64,000 nt of DNA from Monoplex corrugatus (taxonomy: Eukaryota; Mollusca; Gastropoda; Littorinimorpha; Ranellidae). Position numbers and translations under genes: made by a program. Shown here one piece after another: positions 63,932-64,000 of this stretch (position 1 is its first letter; each line of letters starts with the position of its first letter). The DNA lies in NCBI GenBank assembly GCA_030674185.1, contig JAPXFY010000031.1, forward strand, positions 44,489,066 through 44,553,065, in the 5' to 3' direction. Under the pieces are notes generated by a model that did not search any database, was not told the origin of the DNA, and saw only the letters and a program-made list of their open reading frames with translations.

Positions 63932-64000
63932 ATGATCTCTTCATGAGGATGAAGGAGCGATTTCTTAAGACTGGCAGAGGGTGGAGACCTAGTCTTTTGG
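63932..64000 (+). CDS. Second exon of the unrecognised gene, cut by the window end
   Basis: The acceptor TTTTTCTCACAG ends at 63931. Joined to the first exon it gives ...PTYLE, then DDLFMRMKERFLKTGRG and WRPSLL, in phase. The basic, helical-looking segment is not a motif I recognise. It continues beyond 64000. Confidence 0.65.

Overview
The window is animal nuclear DNA. It has spliced genes with GT/AG introns, very long tandem arrays, tRNA-derived SINE sequence, LINE fossils and TTAA-bounded miniature transposons. A palindromic core beside microsatellites (54902-54941), a type I recall as common in mollusc DNA, and the overall repeat style suggest a marine mollusc, perhaps a gastropod. That is inference; no taxonomic marker was searched. 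Coding sequence is only about 3% of the window.

Three genes can be supported. (1) On the + strand, 3189-23533 carries the last six recognised exons of dyskerin (DKC1/Cbf5/NAP57), the pseudouridine synthase of H/ACA RNPs and telomerase. These encode the end of the catalytic region, the PUA domain and the lysine-rich nuclear tail. The catalytic N-terminal half lies left of the window. (2) On the - strand, 58868-45872 carries four consecutive exons of an ABCC4/MRP4-like ABC exporter: the second half of NBD2 and an unusually long acidic C-terminal tail. The two genes converge, with about 22 kb of repeat-rich DNA between them. (3) On the + strand, 62675-64000 holds the first exon and the start of the second exon of an unrecognised gene.

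Most of the rest is repeats. Tandem arrays fill introns and intergenic DNA, with units of about 26, 27, 28, 30/34, 32, 33, 39, 51-58, 58, 69, 72 and 97 bp. Transposon-derived parts include a complete 2.6-kb solo-LTR-like element with a TATA target duplication (47491-50112), four TTAACCCTTTGACTCC-type miniature elements, three longer TTAA-bounded inverted-repeat elements, a SINE with A and B boxes, and several LINE fragments.

The most striking pattern is that tandem arrays lie just upstream, in transcript direction, of most exons of both genes, whichever strand the gene is on. At three exons the repeat unit contains the splice acceptor itself and the first exonic bases. The arrays therefore look like tandem multiplications of intron 3' ends, leaving tens to hundreds of decoy acceptors in front of the real one. 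Single-base gaps in two dyskerin exons and deletion-biased duplicates suggest part of the sequence is an imperfect long-read consensus.
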